Numbered from the stretch's first letter, positions 44,884-53,678 are shown. The stretch: 64,000 bases of DNA from Anderseniella sp. (GCA_028289645.1 JANQOK010000023.1:372001-436000); one strand, 5' to 3'. Notes: a model not told the origin generated them from the sequence alone. Program-made: numbers and translations.

Positions 44884-44928
44884 AAAAAAACCAGCGGCGC
44901 GACCGGTTTGTCGGTTGCGCCGCTTTTT
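44884..44928. terminator. Bidirectional Rho-independent terminator
   Basis: A 13-base-pair G+C-rich stem (44893-44905 with 44912-44924, one G-T pair) closes a six-base loop. On the plus strand it is followed by five T; on the minus strand by GG and seven T, from the A-run at 44884-44890. It separates the fasciclin gene from the convergent ilvE gene and can stop both. Confidence 0.9.
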
Positions 44929-44959
44929 GTCGGCAATGGTGCCGGCAGGCAAGCGGCCG

Positions 44960-45853
44960 CTACTGCGCGGCGGCGACTTTGGGCTGCACGGTATCTGTAT
45001 AGTCGTTCATCAACGTGGTGGTGATGTCGCCGACCGTGAAGCTGTAGGGGCCGATTTCGGATACCGGCGTCACTTCCGCGGCAGTGCCGACAATGAAGCA
45101 CTCTTCGAACTCGGCCATTTCTTCCGGCATGATGACGCGCTCGTTGATCTTGATCTGGCGGGTGCGGGCCAGTTCCATGACGGTCTGGCGGGTGATGCCG
45201 TTCAGGAAGCAATCCGGAATTGGCGTGTGCAACTCGCCATCCTTCACGAAGAACACGTTGGCACCGGTGGCTTCAGCCACCTGGCCGCGATAGTCGAGCA
45301 TGAGCGCGTCGGCATAGCCTTCGCGTTCGGCTGCGTGTTTCGACAATGTGCAGATCATGTAGAGACCGGCAGCCTTTGCCTCGCAAGGTATCGTTGCAGG
45401 GTCCGGACGCCGCCACTTGGCGATGTCCAGCCGGATGCCCTTGAGGCGTTCCTCGGCATCGAAATAACTGGGCCACTCCCATATGGCGATGGCAACGTTT
45501 ATCTTCGTGTTCTGGGCTGACACGCCCATCATTTCAGACCCGCGCCAGGCGACCGGGCGCACATAGGCGTCCTGCAAACCCTGGCGGGCCAGCAACGCCT
45601 TGCAGGCATCATCGATCTCAGCGACCGTGTAGGGAATTTCCATGTCAAGAAACTCTGCTGAGCGGAACAGGCGTTCGGTGTGCTCGGTCAGCTTGAAGAT
45701 TTCACCGCCATAGGCACGCTCGCCTTCAAACACCGACGAGGCATAATGCAGTGCATGCGACAGCACGTGCAGTTGTGCAGAAGACCACGGAACGAATTCA
45801 CCGTTTAACCAGATATCACCATCACGTTGGTCGAAAGGCAGTGACGCGGCCAT
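44960..45853 (-). CDS. ilvE: Branched-chain amino acid aminotransferase
   Basis: Class IV PLP aminotransferase of 297 residues for the last step in valine, leucine and isoleucine synthesis. Conserved blocks: SSVFEGERAYGG near 39-50, the PLP lysine in PCEAKAAGLYM near 155-165, and ADALMLDYRGQVAEATGANVFFV and LNGITRQTVMELA towards the C-terminus. It is divergent from a MarR gene, and a 9-base inverted repeat lies between them, so the MarR protein may control it. D-amino-acid transaminase and 4-amino-4-deoxychorismate lyase are the family alternatives and fit less well. Confidence 0.92.
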   Translation of the reverse strand: MAASLPFDQRDGDIWLNGEFVPWSSAQLHVLSHALHYASSVFEGERAYGGEIFKLTEHTERLFRSAEFLDMEIPYTVAEIDDACKALLARQGLQDAYVRPVAWRGSEMMGVSAQNTKINVAIAIWEWPSYFDAEERLKGIRLDIAKWRRPDPATIPCEAKAAGLYMICTLSKHAAEREGYADALMLDYRGQVAEATGANVFFVKDGELHTPIPDCFLNGITRQTVMELARTRQIKINERVIMPEEMAEFEECFIVGTAAEVTPVSEIGPYSFTVGDITTTLMNDYTDTVQPKVAAAQ

Positions 45854-45965
45854 GGCAGGCGCTCCTCATAGGGCCGGTAGCGCGGCTTTAACTCACGCAC
45901 CGGCGATTGTCATAACTGACGCAGATATTCAAAAAAATCGTTTATGGCACTAACAACAGCCGTAT

Positions 45966-45990
45966 TTTATGTCAATATGGCTGACATAAA
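45966..45990. promoter_or_regulatory. Probable MarR operator (9-bp inverted repeat)
   Basis: TTTATGTCA at 45966-45974 and its perfect complement TGACATAAA at 45982-45990, separated by seven bases. It lies in the divergent ilvE/marR intergenic region, 27 bases before the preferred MarR start. The arm length and centre-to-centre spacing fit a dimeric winged-helix regulator, so it probably autoregulates marR and may also affect ilvE. Binding is inferred from position and symmetry. Confidence 0.65.
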
Positions 45991-46016
45991 TCGTGATAGC
46001 TGACACGGATCCGGAA

Positions 46017-46523
46017 ATGACTCTCGCCATCGACACACCGGCAGACCAGAAGCCCCTGGAACGCAATGTTTCACGCGACGCCGTCATTGAGCTCATCGAG
46101 CTTTTGTACTTCGGATACCGTGATTTCACGTCCGATCCGGACGTGCTGCTGCTGGATTTCGGGTTTGGCCGGGCGCATCACCGTGTGGTTCATTTCGTCG
46201 GCCGCAACCCCGGCATCAGCGTGGCGGAGTTGCTGGATATTCTGCGCATCACGAAGCAGAGCCTGGCGCGGGTTCTGAAGGAATTGGTTGAACGTGGCAT
46301 CATTGAGCAGCGCTCCGGGAGCTCCGACCGGCGCCGGCGGCTGCTGTACCTGACCGAAGACGGCGCGGCGCTGCACAACAGGTTGATGCAACCGCAGATC
46401 GAACGGGTGCAGGCCGCTATCAGGCATGCGGGTGGTGATGCGGCACCGGTTTTCCAGCAGATATTGTACGGATTGATCAATGAGGAAGAGCGCGGCCGGG
46501 TGGAGAAGGTGGTGAGCCCATGA
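46017..46523 (+). CDS. petP: MarR-family transcriptional regulator (PetP-like)
   Basis: Winged-helix regulator of 168 residues from the ATG at 46017; a GTG at 45993 would place its ribosome binding site inside the probable operator. The DNA-binding region is ISVAELLDILRITKQSLARVLKELVERGIIEQ (helix-turn-helix) followed by the wing SGSSDRRRRLLYLTEDG. It overlaps the response regulator by four bases. The group MarR-OmpR-type regulator-kinase next to ilvE is conserved in alphaproteobacteria, where the first two are called PetP and PetR in Rhodobacter. Symbol from this context; ligand unknown. Confidence 0.8.
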   Translation: MTLAIDTPADQKPLERNVSRDAVIELIELLYFGYRDFTSDPDVLLLDFGFGRAHHRVVHFVGRNPGISVAELLDILRITKQSLARVLKELVERGIIEQRSGSSDRRRRLLYLTEDGAALHNRLMQPQIERVQAAIRHAGGDAAPVFQQILYGLINEEERGRVEKVVSP

Positions 46524-47221
46524 ACGGGTCACTTGATGATCTGCCGCATGTGCTGATTGTCGACGATGACCGGCGGCTTCGTGAATTGCTCGGTTCGTTT
46601 CTGTCCGCCAACGGCTGCCGGGTATCGGCTGTGAGCGCCGCGGCTGAAGCGCGCTCACGCATGCAGGGTATGTCTTTCGATCTGCTGGTGCTCGATGTGA
46701 TGATGCCGGATGAAACCGGGCTTGAATTCGCCCAGTCACTGCGCGCGACCGGCAACGATGTACCGATACTGATGTTGTCGGCGCGCGCTGAAATCGAACA
46801 CAGGATCGAAGGCCTGAGCGCCGGTGTCGATGATTATCTCACCAAACCATTTGAGCCGCGCGAGTTGCTGCTGCGGGTGCAGGCCATTCTAAAACGCCAG
46901 GCGTCGACCGGCCCCGCCAATACAGAAGTCGCGGATGTCAGTTTTGGGGCGTTTTCGTTCAACCTGCTGCGTGGAGAATTGCGCCGGGACGGACAGCTGG
47001 TTCATCTGACGACGCGCGAACGGGATATTTTGCGTATACTGGCGCAACGTGCCGGTGAACCGGTGGCCCGTGCAGACATCATTGAGCCGGCCCAGGAAGA
47101 CACAAACCGGGCAGTGGATGTGCAGATCAACCGGCTCCGGCGCAAGATTGAGGATCAGCCGGCCATGCCGGTTTATCTGCAAACCGTACGGGGACATGGT
47201 TATACTTTGCATGTGGACTAG
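46520..47221 (+). CDS. petR: OmpR-family response regulator (PetR-like)
   Basis: Response regulator of 233 residues. The receiver domain starts HVLIVDDDRRLRE, with the phosphoacceptor Asp59 in LLVLDVMMPD, Ser/Thr in MLSARA, and the conserved Lys in YLTKPFEPRELL. The C-terminal winged helix is of the OmpR/PhoB type (LTTRERDILRILAQRAGEPV). ATGA overlap with the MarR gene. The sensor kinase gene follows 69 bases downstream, giving a two-component pair. Confidence 0.9.
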   Translation: MNGSLDDLPHVLIVDDDRRLRELLGSFLSANGCRVSAVSAAAEARSRMQGMSFDLLVLDVMMPDETGLEFAQSLRATGNDVPILMLSARAEIEHRIEGLSAGVDDYLTKPFEPRELLLRVQAILKRQASTGPANTEVADVSFGAFSFNLLRGELRRDGQLVHLTTRERDILRILAQRAGEPVARADIIEPAQEDTNRAVDVQINRLRRKIEDQPAMPVYLQTVRGHGYTLHVD

Positions 47222-47290
47222 GGTCCGGACCTCAGAGCGCTGATCCCGGGTGCGCCTGTAAACGTTGATTGTTTTTGAAAGGTTTTTCAC

Positions 47291-48673
47291 ATGTCGGCCA
47301 TCGCCAGCCGCGACGACACCCCGCTTGAAAAGCGCACGTTGTATTGGCATTTCAACCGGTTTCTTGAACGCTACATGCCTGAACGGCTGTATCAGCGCTC
47401 TCTGATTATCGTCATCGCACCGGTGGTGCTGCTGCAGGGCCTGATGGCCTGGGTGTTTCTTGACCGGCACTATGAAACCGTGACCAAGTCGCTGTCACAG
47501 TCATTTGCCCGCGACGTGGCGCTGGTCATAAAGACCTGGGACAACAGCCCGCGTACCGAAGCCGACCTGGGCAAGGTTCTGGCCATGGCCAACGAGGACT
47601 TGGCGCTCGGCCTGACGGTGGAAAAGAAGTCCGAGCTTCCTCCGGCCACCAACAAGCCGTTCCTGTCCTCCGTGCATCCCAAGCTGGTTCGCTATCTGGA
47701 AGCCGGCGTGGCGCTGCCGTTGTGGGTGGATACGGTTGGCCAGAGTGGATATGTCGATGTCCGGATCCTGACCACGGACGGGTTTGTGTTCCGGTTCCTC
47801 ACCGATCTGGACCGGGCGCATGCGTCCACAACGCCGATCTTCATTGCGTGGATGATTGGCGGGTCTTTGTTTTTGCTGCTGATCGCGATTGTCTTCCTGC
47901 GAAACCAGATCAAGCCCATAGTCAAGCTGGCAAACGCGGCACAGGACTTCGGCATGGGGCGGGATGTGCCGGACTTCCGGCCCGGCGGGGCAGCCGAGGT
48001 GCAGTCGGCGGCGCGTGCCTTTCTGCAGATGAAATCGCGCATAGAACGGCACGTGGAACAGCGAACTGCCATGCTGGCCGGTGTCAGCCATGATCTCAGG
48101 ACCATCCTGACCCGCTTCAAGCTGGAACTGGCACTGCTGGAGAAATCACCGACCGTGCAGGCGCTTTCAGACGATGTCGTGGAAATGCAGCGGATGCTGG
48201 AAGGCTATCTCGCGTTCGTGCGCGGCGATGGTGGCGAACCGACGTCGGTGACCGAAATCGTCGACCTGCTCGGCGATGTGGCTGACGACATGAGCCGGTC
48301 TGGCCATCCGATTGTGCTCAACACGCCGCGTAAGCTTATTGTTGCCTTGAAACCGGACGCCTTCAAGCGCTGTGTCGGCAATCTGGTGCAGAACGCCTCT
48401 CGGTTTGCCGAACAGGTGGAGATCACGGCGGTGCATGACGGCGACTACCTGCGCGTTGTGGTGGATGATGACGGGCCGGGAATTGCACCGGAGCAGTACG
48501 ACGAGGTGTTCAAACCCTTTGTGCGTCTGGACGTGGCCCGCAACCAGGATTCGGGCGGAACAGGGCTCGGCATGGCCATTGCACGTGATATCGCGCAGAG
48601 TCATGGTGGCGACATTGCGTTGTCGCCATCGATGCTCGGTGGTTTGCGGGCCGAAATCCGGATACCGATTTGA
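47291..48673 (+). CDS. EnvZ-type membrane sensor histidine kinase
   Basis: Kinase of 460 residues with two membrane helices (about 37-57 and 183-203) enclosing a periplasmic domain of about 120 residues. HAMP follows near 204-255. The phosphoacceptor His267 sits in GVSHDLRTILTRFKLEL; the proline usual in HDLRTPL is isoleucine. The ATPase domain has the N box NLVQNASRFA, G1 DDGPGIAPE and G2 GGTGLGMAIARDI. Probably phosphorylates the upstream OmpR-type regulator. Signal unknown. A lipase gene begins 43 bases after it. Confidence 0.9.
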   Translation: MSAIASRDDTPLEKRTLYWHFNRFLERYMPERLYQRSLIIVIAPVVLLQGLMAWVFLDRHYETVTKSLSQSFARDVALVIKTWDNSPRTEADLGKVLAMANEDLALGLTVEKKSELPPATNKPFLSSVHPKLVRYLEAGVALPLWVDTVGQSGYVDVRILTTDGFVFRFLTDLDRAHASTTPIFIAWMIGGSLFLLLIAIVFLRNQIKPIVKLANAAQDFGMGRDVPDFRPGGAAEVQSAARAFLQMKSRIERHVEQRTAMLAGVSHDLRTILTRFKLELALLEKSPTVQALSDDVVEMQRMLEGYLAFVRGDGGEPTSVTEIVDLLGDVADDMSRSGHPIVLNTPRKLIVALKPDAFKRCVGNLVQNASRFAEQVEITAVHDGDYLRVVVDDDGPGIAPEQYDEVFKPFVRLDVARNQDSGGTGLGMAIARDIAQSHGGDIALSPSMLGGLRAEIRIPI

Positions 48674-48716
48674 CGCCCATGAGTTAGTGCATGTTACGTT
48701 TGTTCAGGAGTTCAAG

Positions 48717-49661
48717 ATGCGCGCGCTGAAGTTTGCAGTTTTACTCGGTATCCTGACACTGCTTCTGGTTTCGCCGTTCAATACTACAACGGCCGGGGCG
48801 CAGACTTCACCGCCGGCTGATTTCAAACTGATCTACCGGGCCGCGCAATTGTCGCGCCACGCCTATGACAGCGAAGCAAAGATACAGGTCAGATATGGTG
48901 CCCGCACCACCCGCGTCGCCACGCCGGGCAGAACCAATGTGCAGTACATTCTGCTGCATGATCACCAACGCCGGATGCAGATCATCGCCGTTCGCGGCAC
49001 CGTCGATGACACAAACTGGAAACTTGACCGTGACAAACGGATCGTGCGCGACGGCAGGGCAGGGGTGATGCTGCATCGTGGCTTCAAGCGGGCTGCCAGC
49101 ACCATCTTCGAGGACGTCAAGCCGTGGCTGAAGCCGGACTACACCACTTACCTGACGGGCCATTCACTGGGCGGCGCAGTGGCTGCGATACTCGGAATAT
49201 ACCTTTGGGACGATGCATTCAGGCTCGGAGGCATTTACACCTTCGGGCAGCCCAAGTTCACCAACCTGCAGGGGGCGACTGCGTACAAGGACCTGCCAAT
49301 TCTGAGAATAGTATACCAGAACGATACTGTGCCGCTGCTGCCGGACCAGAGCCGCGGGGACAAGCAGCAGTTTGTCCATATCGGCCCGGTTTTAAACCTG
49401 CTTGCCGGTCCGCACTATCTGTACGCGACCGCGAAGCAGGCGACGCAGTTTTCAAAGCGTTCACTCCGGAAAATGCTGTTCCAGATCAGCCTGCCCGATC
49501 ACAAAATGAAGTGGTACCTGCAAAACCTTCGCGACAAGCAGTCAGGGGTGAAGCGCGTGCGTTTCAGGGACCGCAACAGATATATAAAGCGGCACAAATA
49601 CGGGTCCGGCGTGGATACTGCGCCCCCCAAACGCCGCTACAATTTCAATCACCATTCCTGA
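48717..49661 (+). CDS. Secreted class 3 lipase
   Basis: Exported alpha/beta hydrolase of 314 residues; the ATG at 48717 has AGGAG six bases upstream. Signal peptide MRALKFAVLLGILTLLLVS cut near AGA. The lipase class 3 domain carries GHSLGG with nucleophile Ser150, Asp203 in YQNDTVPLLP and a probable catalytic His262 in SLPDHKMKWY. The C-terminus is strongly basic (RFRDRNRYIKRHKYG). Substrate likely a glycerolipid. It follows the kinase, so might be in that operon. Confidence 0.86.
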   Translation: MRALKFAVLLGILTLLLVSPFNTTTAGAQTSPPADFKLIYRAAQLSRHAYDSEAKIQVRYGARTTRVATPGRTNVQYILLHDHQRRMQIIAVRGTVDDTNWKLDRDKRIVRDGRAGVMLHRGFKRAASTIFEDVKPWLKPDYTTYLTGHSLGGAVAAILGIYLWDDAFRLGGIYTFGQPKFTNLQGATAYKDLPILRIVYQNDTVPLLPDQSRGDKQQFVHIGPVLNLLAGPHYLYATAKQATQFSKRSLRKMLFQISLPDHKMKWYLQNLRDKQSGVKRVRFRDRNRYIKRHKYGSGVDTAPPKRRYNFNHHS

Positions 49662-49682
49662 TGTCCAGGCAGTACGTTTGCT

Positions 49683-50021
49683 TCAATGCATACGTGAGCC
49701 GTTCGGCGCATCCCGGTCGATGCCGATCAGGACGATGTCGCCATTGTCGTCGGCAAATCCGAGTGTCAGCACCTCGGACATGAACGGCCCAATCTGGCGC
49801 GGCGGGAAGTTGACGACGGCTGCCACCTTGCGGCCGGCCAGATCATCCGGGGAATAGTGCACGGTGATCTGGGCGGAACATTTCTTCACGCCGATCTCGT
49901 TGCCGAAATCGATCTTCAGCTTGTAGGCCGGTTTGCGCGCCTCGGGGAACTCCGCCACCTCGACAATCGTGCCGATGCGGATGTCGACTTTCATGAAATC
50001 GTCGAAGGTAATGGTGCTCAT
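49683..50021 (-). CDS. csaA: CsaA-type tRNA-binding protein
   Basis: OB-fold protein of 112 residues starting MSTITFDDF; upstream sequence in this frame belongs to the regulator gene. The tRNA-binding-domain blocks are VDIRIGTIVEVAEFPEARKPAYKLKIDFG, VKKCSAQITVHY and VNFPPRQIGPFMSEVL. CsaA acts as a homodimer, was found as a secretion-related chaperone in Bacillus, and binds tRNA in vitro. The start overlaps the preceding TetR gene by four bases. Confidence 0.9.
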   Translation of the reverse strand: MSTITFDDFMKVDIRIGTIVEVAEFPEARKPAYKLKIDFGNEIGVKKCSAQITVHYSPDDLAGRKVAAVVNFPPRQIGPFMSEVLTLGFADDNGDIVLIGIDRDAPNGSRMH

Positions 50022-50734
50022 TGGGTGGTGGTCTCCGATGCAGGTGCCTCTGGAGGGGGAGGCGGTGATGTGGCTGGCCCGGCCGCATCGGGTCCGGGTG
50101 AGGATGCCGGTCCGCGCCGGGCCTTCATGAAGCCGCGCGCCAGGCTGGACAGCGCGGTTGCCAGTGTCATCGGTGTTTCCAGGCGCTTGATCCATTCTGC
50201 GCCATCGCGCAGGGAGCGGTCGAGCTGGGCCATGGTGCGCGCCAGCCCGGCGTCATCGTCATTGGCCCATACCCTGAGCGTGCGCACATAGACCAGTGCC
50301 AGGCCGGTGGTCTTCATGGCGCCACGCAGGCCGCTATCTTCAATGCCGGCGGCTGACAGCACCCAGTCCTGTGACTGCATCATGGAGCCGGCCAGCCGGG
50401 CATAATCCGGCAAAGACGCCGCCGGTGTCTCAACGATGGAGCGGATGGCGGCCTTGTCTGCGTCCATCAGCTCCAGACGGCGCATCAGGATATCGAAGAC
50501 CCGGTCGTGGGCTGATCCCGACACCGGGTCAGTTTCGAGAGATGCCAGCATTTTTGCATCAAGCTGGCGGCCGTAAAGCTGCAGGATATCGGCCTTGCCG
50601 CCAATCACGCCGGCAAGGTCGGCCAGGGACATGTCGGCCTCTGCAGCGATGTCCGCCAGTTTCACTTCGCTCCATGGCCGCGTTGCTGCCAGCCGAAACG
50701 TGGCACTTACAATTGCTTCTTCGCGCTCTTGCAT
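50018..50734 (-). CDS. TetR-family transcriptional regulator
   Basis: Regulator of 238 residues from the ATG at 50734, which follows AGGAG by seven bases; the frame upstream to 50797 is not needed. The helix-turn-helix is in the N-terminal 50 residues (AIVSATFRLAATRPWSEVKLADIAAEADMSLADL), with the ligand domain after. The C-terminal tail is a Pro-rich low-complexity stretch. It overlaps csaA by four bases and may control nearby genes; the C-terminal domain resembles the COQ9/RpsU-divergently-transcribed type. Confidence 0.8.
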   Translation of the reverse strand: MQEREEAIVSATFRLAATRPWSEVKLADIAAEADMSLADLAGVIGGKADILQLYGRQLDAKMLASLETDPVSGSAHDRVFDILMRRLELMDADKAAIRSIVETPAASLPDYARLAGSMMQSQDWVLSAAGIEDSGLRGAMKTTGLALVYVRTLRVWANDDDAGLARTMAQLDRSLRDGAEWIKRLETPMTLATALSSLARGFMKARRGPASSPGPDAAGPATSPPPPPEAPASETTTQ

Positions 50735-50823
50735 GACAAGGCTCCTGTTGGCTTCGTCTGTGTTGTTCTCAGATTGCAATGTGGAAACGGCGAACACAAG
50801 CGGACGGATTGGCGCGTATCCGA

Positions 50824-51654
50824 TTATCCGGCCAGTTCGCGGGAGCGTCTTTCGGCTGCAGCCGTGGCCCTGATCAGCAACTGCTTCATGCCATCCGCAT
50901 CGGCCATCAGGACCTGAAGCGCGGCATAAGTGGTGCCGTTCGGCGAGGTAACGTTCTCGCGCAAGGTTCCCGCCGGTGTGCCGGTTGCGCGCATCAGTTC
51001 CCCGGCTCCTGCAACGGTGGCACGCGCCAACTGTTCTGCAACGTCCGCCGGCAGGCCCAGCTCAACCGCCGCTTCGGTCATGCACTCGGTCATGTAGAAT
51101 ATGTAAGCCGGTCCCGAACCCGAGATGGCGGTGCAGGCATCGATCAGGGTTTCATCAGCCACCGTGACCACTTCACCGAGCGATGCCAGCAGCGCCATCG
51201 CCAGATCTGACTGCCTGGCCGAGACGCCGTCACTTGCCGCCATGGCGGTAATGCCGCGGCCAACGGCGGCAGGGGTGTTGGGAATGGTGCGAATGACTGG
51301 CGTCGCTGCGCCAAAGTGCTGCCGGAACGCAGCGATGGTCTTGCCGGCCACAACGGAGACCACTAATGGCTTGTCGCTGGCAAGGCCCGTCATGGTGGGA
51401 AGCACCTCGTCCACCATCTGGGGTTTGACGGCAACCAGAATTGCCTCGATATCTTCGACACTGTCGACGGGAGGATTGTGGCTGATTGCGTGTTGCGCAA
51501 TCACCGCCATGGTTTCGGGCGGCGGAGCCGGGTCGAAAATCGTTACCTGGTCACCGGTGATGCCCGCGTCCAGCCAACCCTGCAGCATGGCAGTGCCCAT
51601 TTTGCCGGCACCTATCAGAACCAGACGCCCTGAAAGAGTAGGGTCAGCAGCCAT
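50824..51654 (-). CDS. proC: Pyrroline-5-carboxylate reductase
   Basis: NADPH-dependent enzyme of 276 residues catalysing the last step of proline synthesis. The Rossmann motif is LIGAGKMGTAMLQGW (about 12-26). Conserved VRTIPNTPAAVGRG and SGSGPAYIFYMTE identify the family, and the C-terminal dimer region reads TVAGAGELMRA then NVTSPNGTTYAALQVL. It begins three bases after the ybjN stop, giving a two-gene unit. The regulator gene starts 89 bases beyond its stop. Confidence 0.93.
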   Translation of the reverse strand: MAADPTLSGRLVLIGAGKMGTAMLQGWLDAGITGDQVTIFDPAPPPETMAVIAQHAISHNPPVDSVEDIEAILVAVKPQMVDEVLPTMTGLASDKPLVVSVVAGKTIAAFRQHFGAATPVIRTIPNTPAAVGRGITAMAASDGVSARQSDLAMALLASLGEVVTVADETLIDACTAISGSGPAYIFYMTECMTEAAVELGLPADVAEQLARATVAGAGELMRATGTPAGTLRENVTSPNGTTYAALQVLMADADGMKQLLIRATAAAERRSRELAG

Positions 51655-51657
51655 GGA

Positions 51658-52164
51658 TCAGGCTTCCCCGACGGTTTCCAGCAGGCTGGAGCGGATTGCG
51701 TCTTCAGCCGACTTGCCGGCCCATATGGCATACTGAAAAGCCGGATAATAGCGTTCGCAGGCGTCAAGCGCGGTATGGACCAGGGCCTCGCACTGGGCCT
51801 CACTGAGATCGGCCTGTCCGGTCAGCAGCAGTGAGTTACGGAACATCAAAGATCCTTCGCTGCGCCACACGTCGAAATGGCCGAAGAACAGCTGCTCATT
51901 GATCAGCGCGACCAGCCGCACGATTTCATCACGGCGGCCCTCGGGAACCTTCAGATCGAATGAACAAGCCAGGTGCAGGCCTTCGAGTTGGGCGTTCCAG
52001 TTGAGCGACAAGTGCAGGTCGGTCCACGAACCGGCCACGATCATGTTGATTTCATCGTCGGCAGACCGGTCAACGAACCATTCGTTGCGCGAAGCCAGAA
52101 GCTCCACAGTCTCCAGCGGATGTATCAGATCCTGCTTAATTGCCAGCGCTACCGTCATAATCAT
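51658..52164 (-). CDS. YbjN-domain protein
   Basis: Protein of 168 residues in the YbjN family (PF10722). Typical features: IHPLETVELLASRNEWFVDRSADDEINMIVAG and LEGLHLACSFDLKVPEGRR, then LFFGHFDVWRSEGSLMFRN. E. coli YbjN is linked to stress tolerance and motility, without a molecular function. GAGGAG stands just upstream of two alternative ATGs (52164 and 52158). The first overlaps the stop codon of a possible small upstream gene as ATGA. proC follows three bases later. Confidence 0.87.
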   Translation of the reverse strand: MIMTVALAIKQDLIHPLETVELLASRNEWFVDRSADDEINMIVAGSWTDLHLSLNWNAQLEGLHLACSFDLKVPEGRRDEIVRLVALINEQLFFGHFDVWRSEGSLMFRNSLLLTGQADLSEAQCEALVHTALDACERYYPAFQYAIWAGKSAEDAIRSSLLETVGEA

Positions 52165-52388
52165 CGCTCCTCTGAGCAGCCCGTGCCTGCATCGACGCGG
52201 GGTTGCTCAATGATCTGGTAACCGAGCATCTTGTCTGCAATCAGATCACAACAAGACGCTACAGTGTTGAGCCGCTGCTGAACGCAACGAATCAAGTCGT
52301 GTACAGAAATTGACGAAAGTTCGGCTGCGCCGCAAGAGTCGGCGGCAATAAGCTGTGATTCCTCCACACTACAAGAGGGATAAACCAC
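52161..52388 (-). CDS. Possible small protein overlapping ybjN
   Basis: An open frame of 75 codons with a GTG start at 52388 fills the gap between ubiK and ybjN and ends ATGA-overlapped with the first ybjN ATG. The last part (VHDLIRCVQQRLNTVASCCDLIADKMLGYQ) looks like a real amphipathic helical pair. No clear ribosome binding site is visible and the first 20 residues are less convincing. I do not recognise a family. Low confidence; it may be an unexpressed leader. Confidence 0.3.
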   Translation of the reverse strand: MVYPSCSVEESQLIAADSCGAAELSSISVHDLIRCVQQRLNTVASCCDLIADKMLGYQIIEQPRVDAGTGCSEER

Positions 52389-52405
52389 TTTTCGGCTGAC
52401 AGAAT

Positions 52406-52723
52406 TTACTTCTTGGCTGTGGAAGACTTTGCAGAAGCTTTCTTTTTTGCAGCCGGTGCCGGTTTCGACTGCAATGCGTCGAGCTTTGCCTCCAGTTCCG
52501 CAATGCGGGCACGCAGGGCTTCATTTTCGGTGCGAGCCATGCTGGCCATGTCGCGTACAACATCGAATTCCTCGCGCTGCACAATCTGTATGTCCGCCAA
52601 TACCCGCTCAATCTGCGCCTTGACCAGATTGTCCACTTCGCGTCGTGCGCCCTGGGCCGCTCCGGCGGCGTTGGTCATTACCTTGGCTAGTTCGTCAAAG
52701 AAACGTGAGGACGGGCTTGACAT
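52406..52723 (-). CDS. ubiK: Ubiquinone biosynthesis accessory factor UbiK (BMFP-type)
   Basis: Small protein of 105 residues, formerly YqiC/BMFP. The N-terminal amphipathic helix SSRFFDELAKVMTNAAGAAQGARREVDNLVKAQIERVL is typical, followed by a C-terminal coiled coil (NEALRARIAELEAKLDAL) and a Lys/Ala/Ser-rich tail. UbiK binds membranes and the UbiJ lipid carrier in the ubiquinone pathway in E. coli. It is divergent from lgt with 118 bases between. Confidence 0.85.
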   Translation of the reverse strand: MSSPSSRFFDELAKVMTNAAGAAQGARREVDNLVKAQIERVLADIQIVQREEFDVVRDMASMARTENEALRARIAELEAKLDALQSKPAPAAKKKASAKSSTAKK

Positions 52724-52841
52724 ATTTCAGGTGTCTCGGCTGTTGGAAACCAGTGTTGTATCCTTTAGGTAGGGTGCAGAGCGGGCTTTCGCAAGCCTCT
52801 TGCTCGTGAACCGATGACGCAACCTTTCCGGCGGTCCTTTC

Positions 52842-53678
52842 ATGCCCACCCTGTTTGCCATTCCCTTTCCGGTGATCGATCCGGTGGCGTTGTCGCTGGG
52901 TCCGCTGGAAATCCGCTGGTATGCACTGGCCTATGTGGTCGGGCTGCTGGCCGCAATCTGGTATGCCAAGCGGCTGGTCAGCAACGAGGCGCTGTGGCCG
53001 GGAGCCAAACCTCACACGTCGCCCATGCAGCTTGATGACCTTTTGCTGTGGTCGACCCTGGGTGTGCTGCTCGGCGGCCGGCTCGGTTACGTGCTGTTCT
53101 ACAATCCGCTCCATTTTGTGCAGAATCCAACCGAGATCCTGCAGATGTGGAATGGCGGCATGTCGTTTCACGGCGGATTTCTGGGCGTCGTTGTTGCCTG
53201 TTTTGTGTATGGCCGGCGTCACGGCATCGGCATGTGGCAGTTGCTGGACCTGGGGGCTGCCAGTGTTCCGATCGGATTGTTTCTCGGGCGGCTTGCAAAC
53301 TTCATCAATGCGGAACTGTACGGCAAGGTGACCGATGTGCCCTGGGCCATGGTGTTTCCCGGCGGCGGCCCGGATCCGCGCCACCCGAGCCAGCTCTACG
53401 AAGCGGCCCTTGAAGGCGTATTGCTGTTCCTGGCAGTTCGGGTGGCGACGCATACATACAAGTGCCTGCCGCGCGCCGGCGTGGCATCAGGTGTGTTTGC
53501 AACCGGCTATGCGCTGTCGCGCATCGCCGTGGAGTTTGCCCGCGAACCCGATGCTCATATCGGCTATCTGACCGGCGGCTGGCTGACCATGGGCATGATA
53601 TTGTCACTGCCGCTGCTGGCGGTAGGTATCTGGTTGCTTACCAGATCAAAACAATCTGACGCAGGGAGTGCGGCATGA
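52842..53678 (+). CDS. lgt: Prolipoprotein diacylglyceryl transferase
   Basis: Integral membrane enzyme of 278 residues that adds diacylglycerol from phosphatidylglycerol to the lipobox cysteine. Seven membrane helices; key block GGMSFHGGFLG (about 102-112) holds the essential His, and the Lgt signature reads GRLANFINAELYGKV. The HPSQLYEAALEG segment is also conserved. It starts a tight unit lgt-midA-pgeF with four-base overlaps. A lipoprotein acting as its substrate lies at 57294. Confidence 0.95.
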   Translation: MPTLFAIPFPVIDPVALSLGPLEIRWYALAYVVGLLAAIWYAKRLVSNEALWPGAKPHTSPMQLDDLLLWSTLGVLLGGRLGYVLFYNPLHFVQNPTEILQMWNGGMSFHGGFLGVVVACFVYGRRHGIGMWQLLDLGAASVPIGLFLGRLANFINAELYGKVTDVPWAMVFPGGGPDPRHPSQLYEAALEGVLLFLAVRVATHTYKCLPRAGVASGVFATGYALSRIAVEFAREPDAHIGYLTGGWLTMGMILSLPLLAVGIWLLTRSKQSDAGSAA

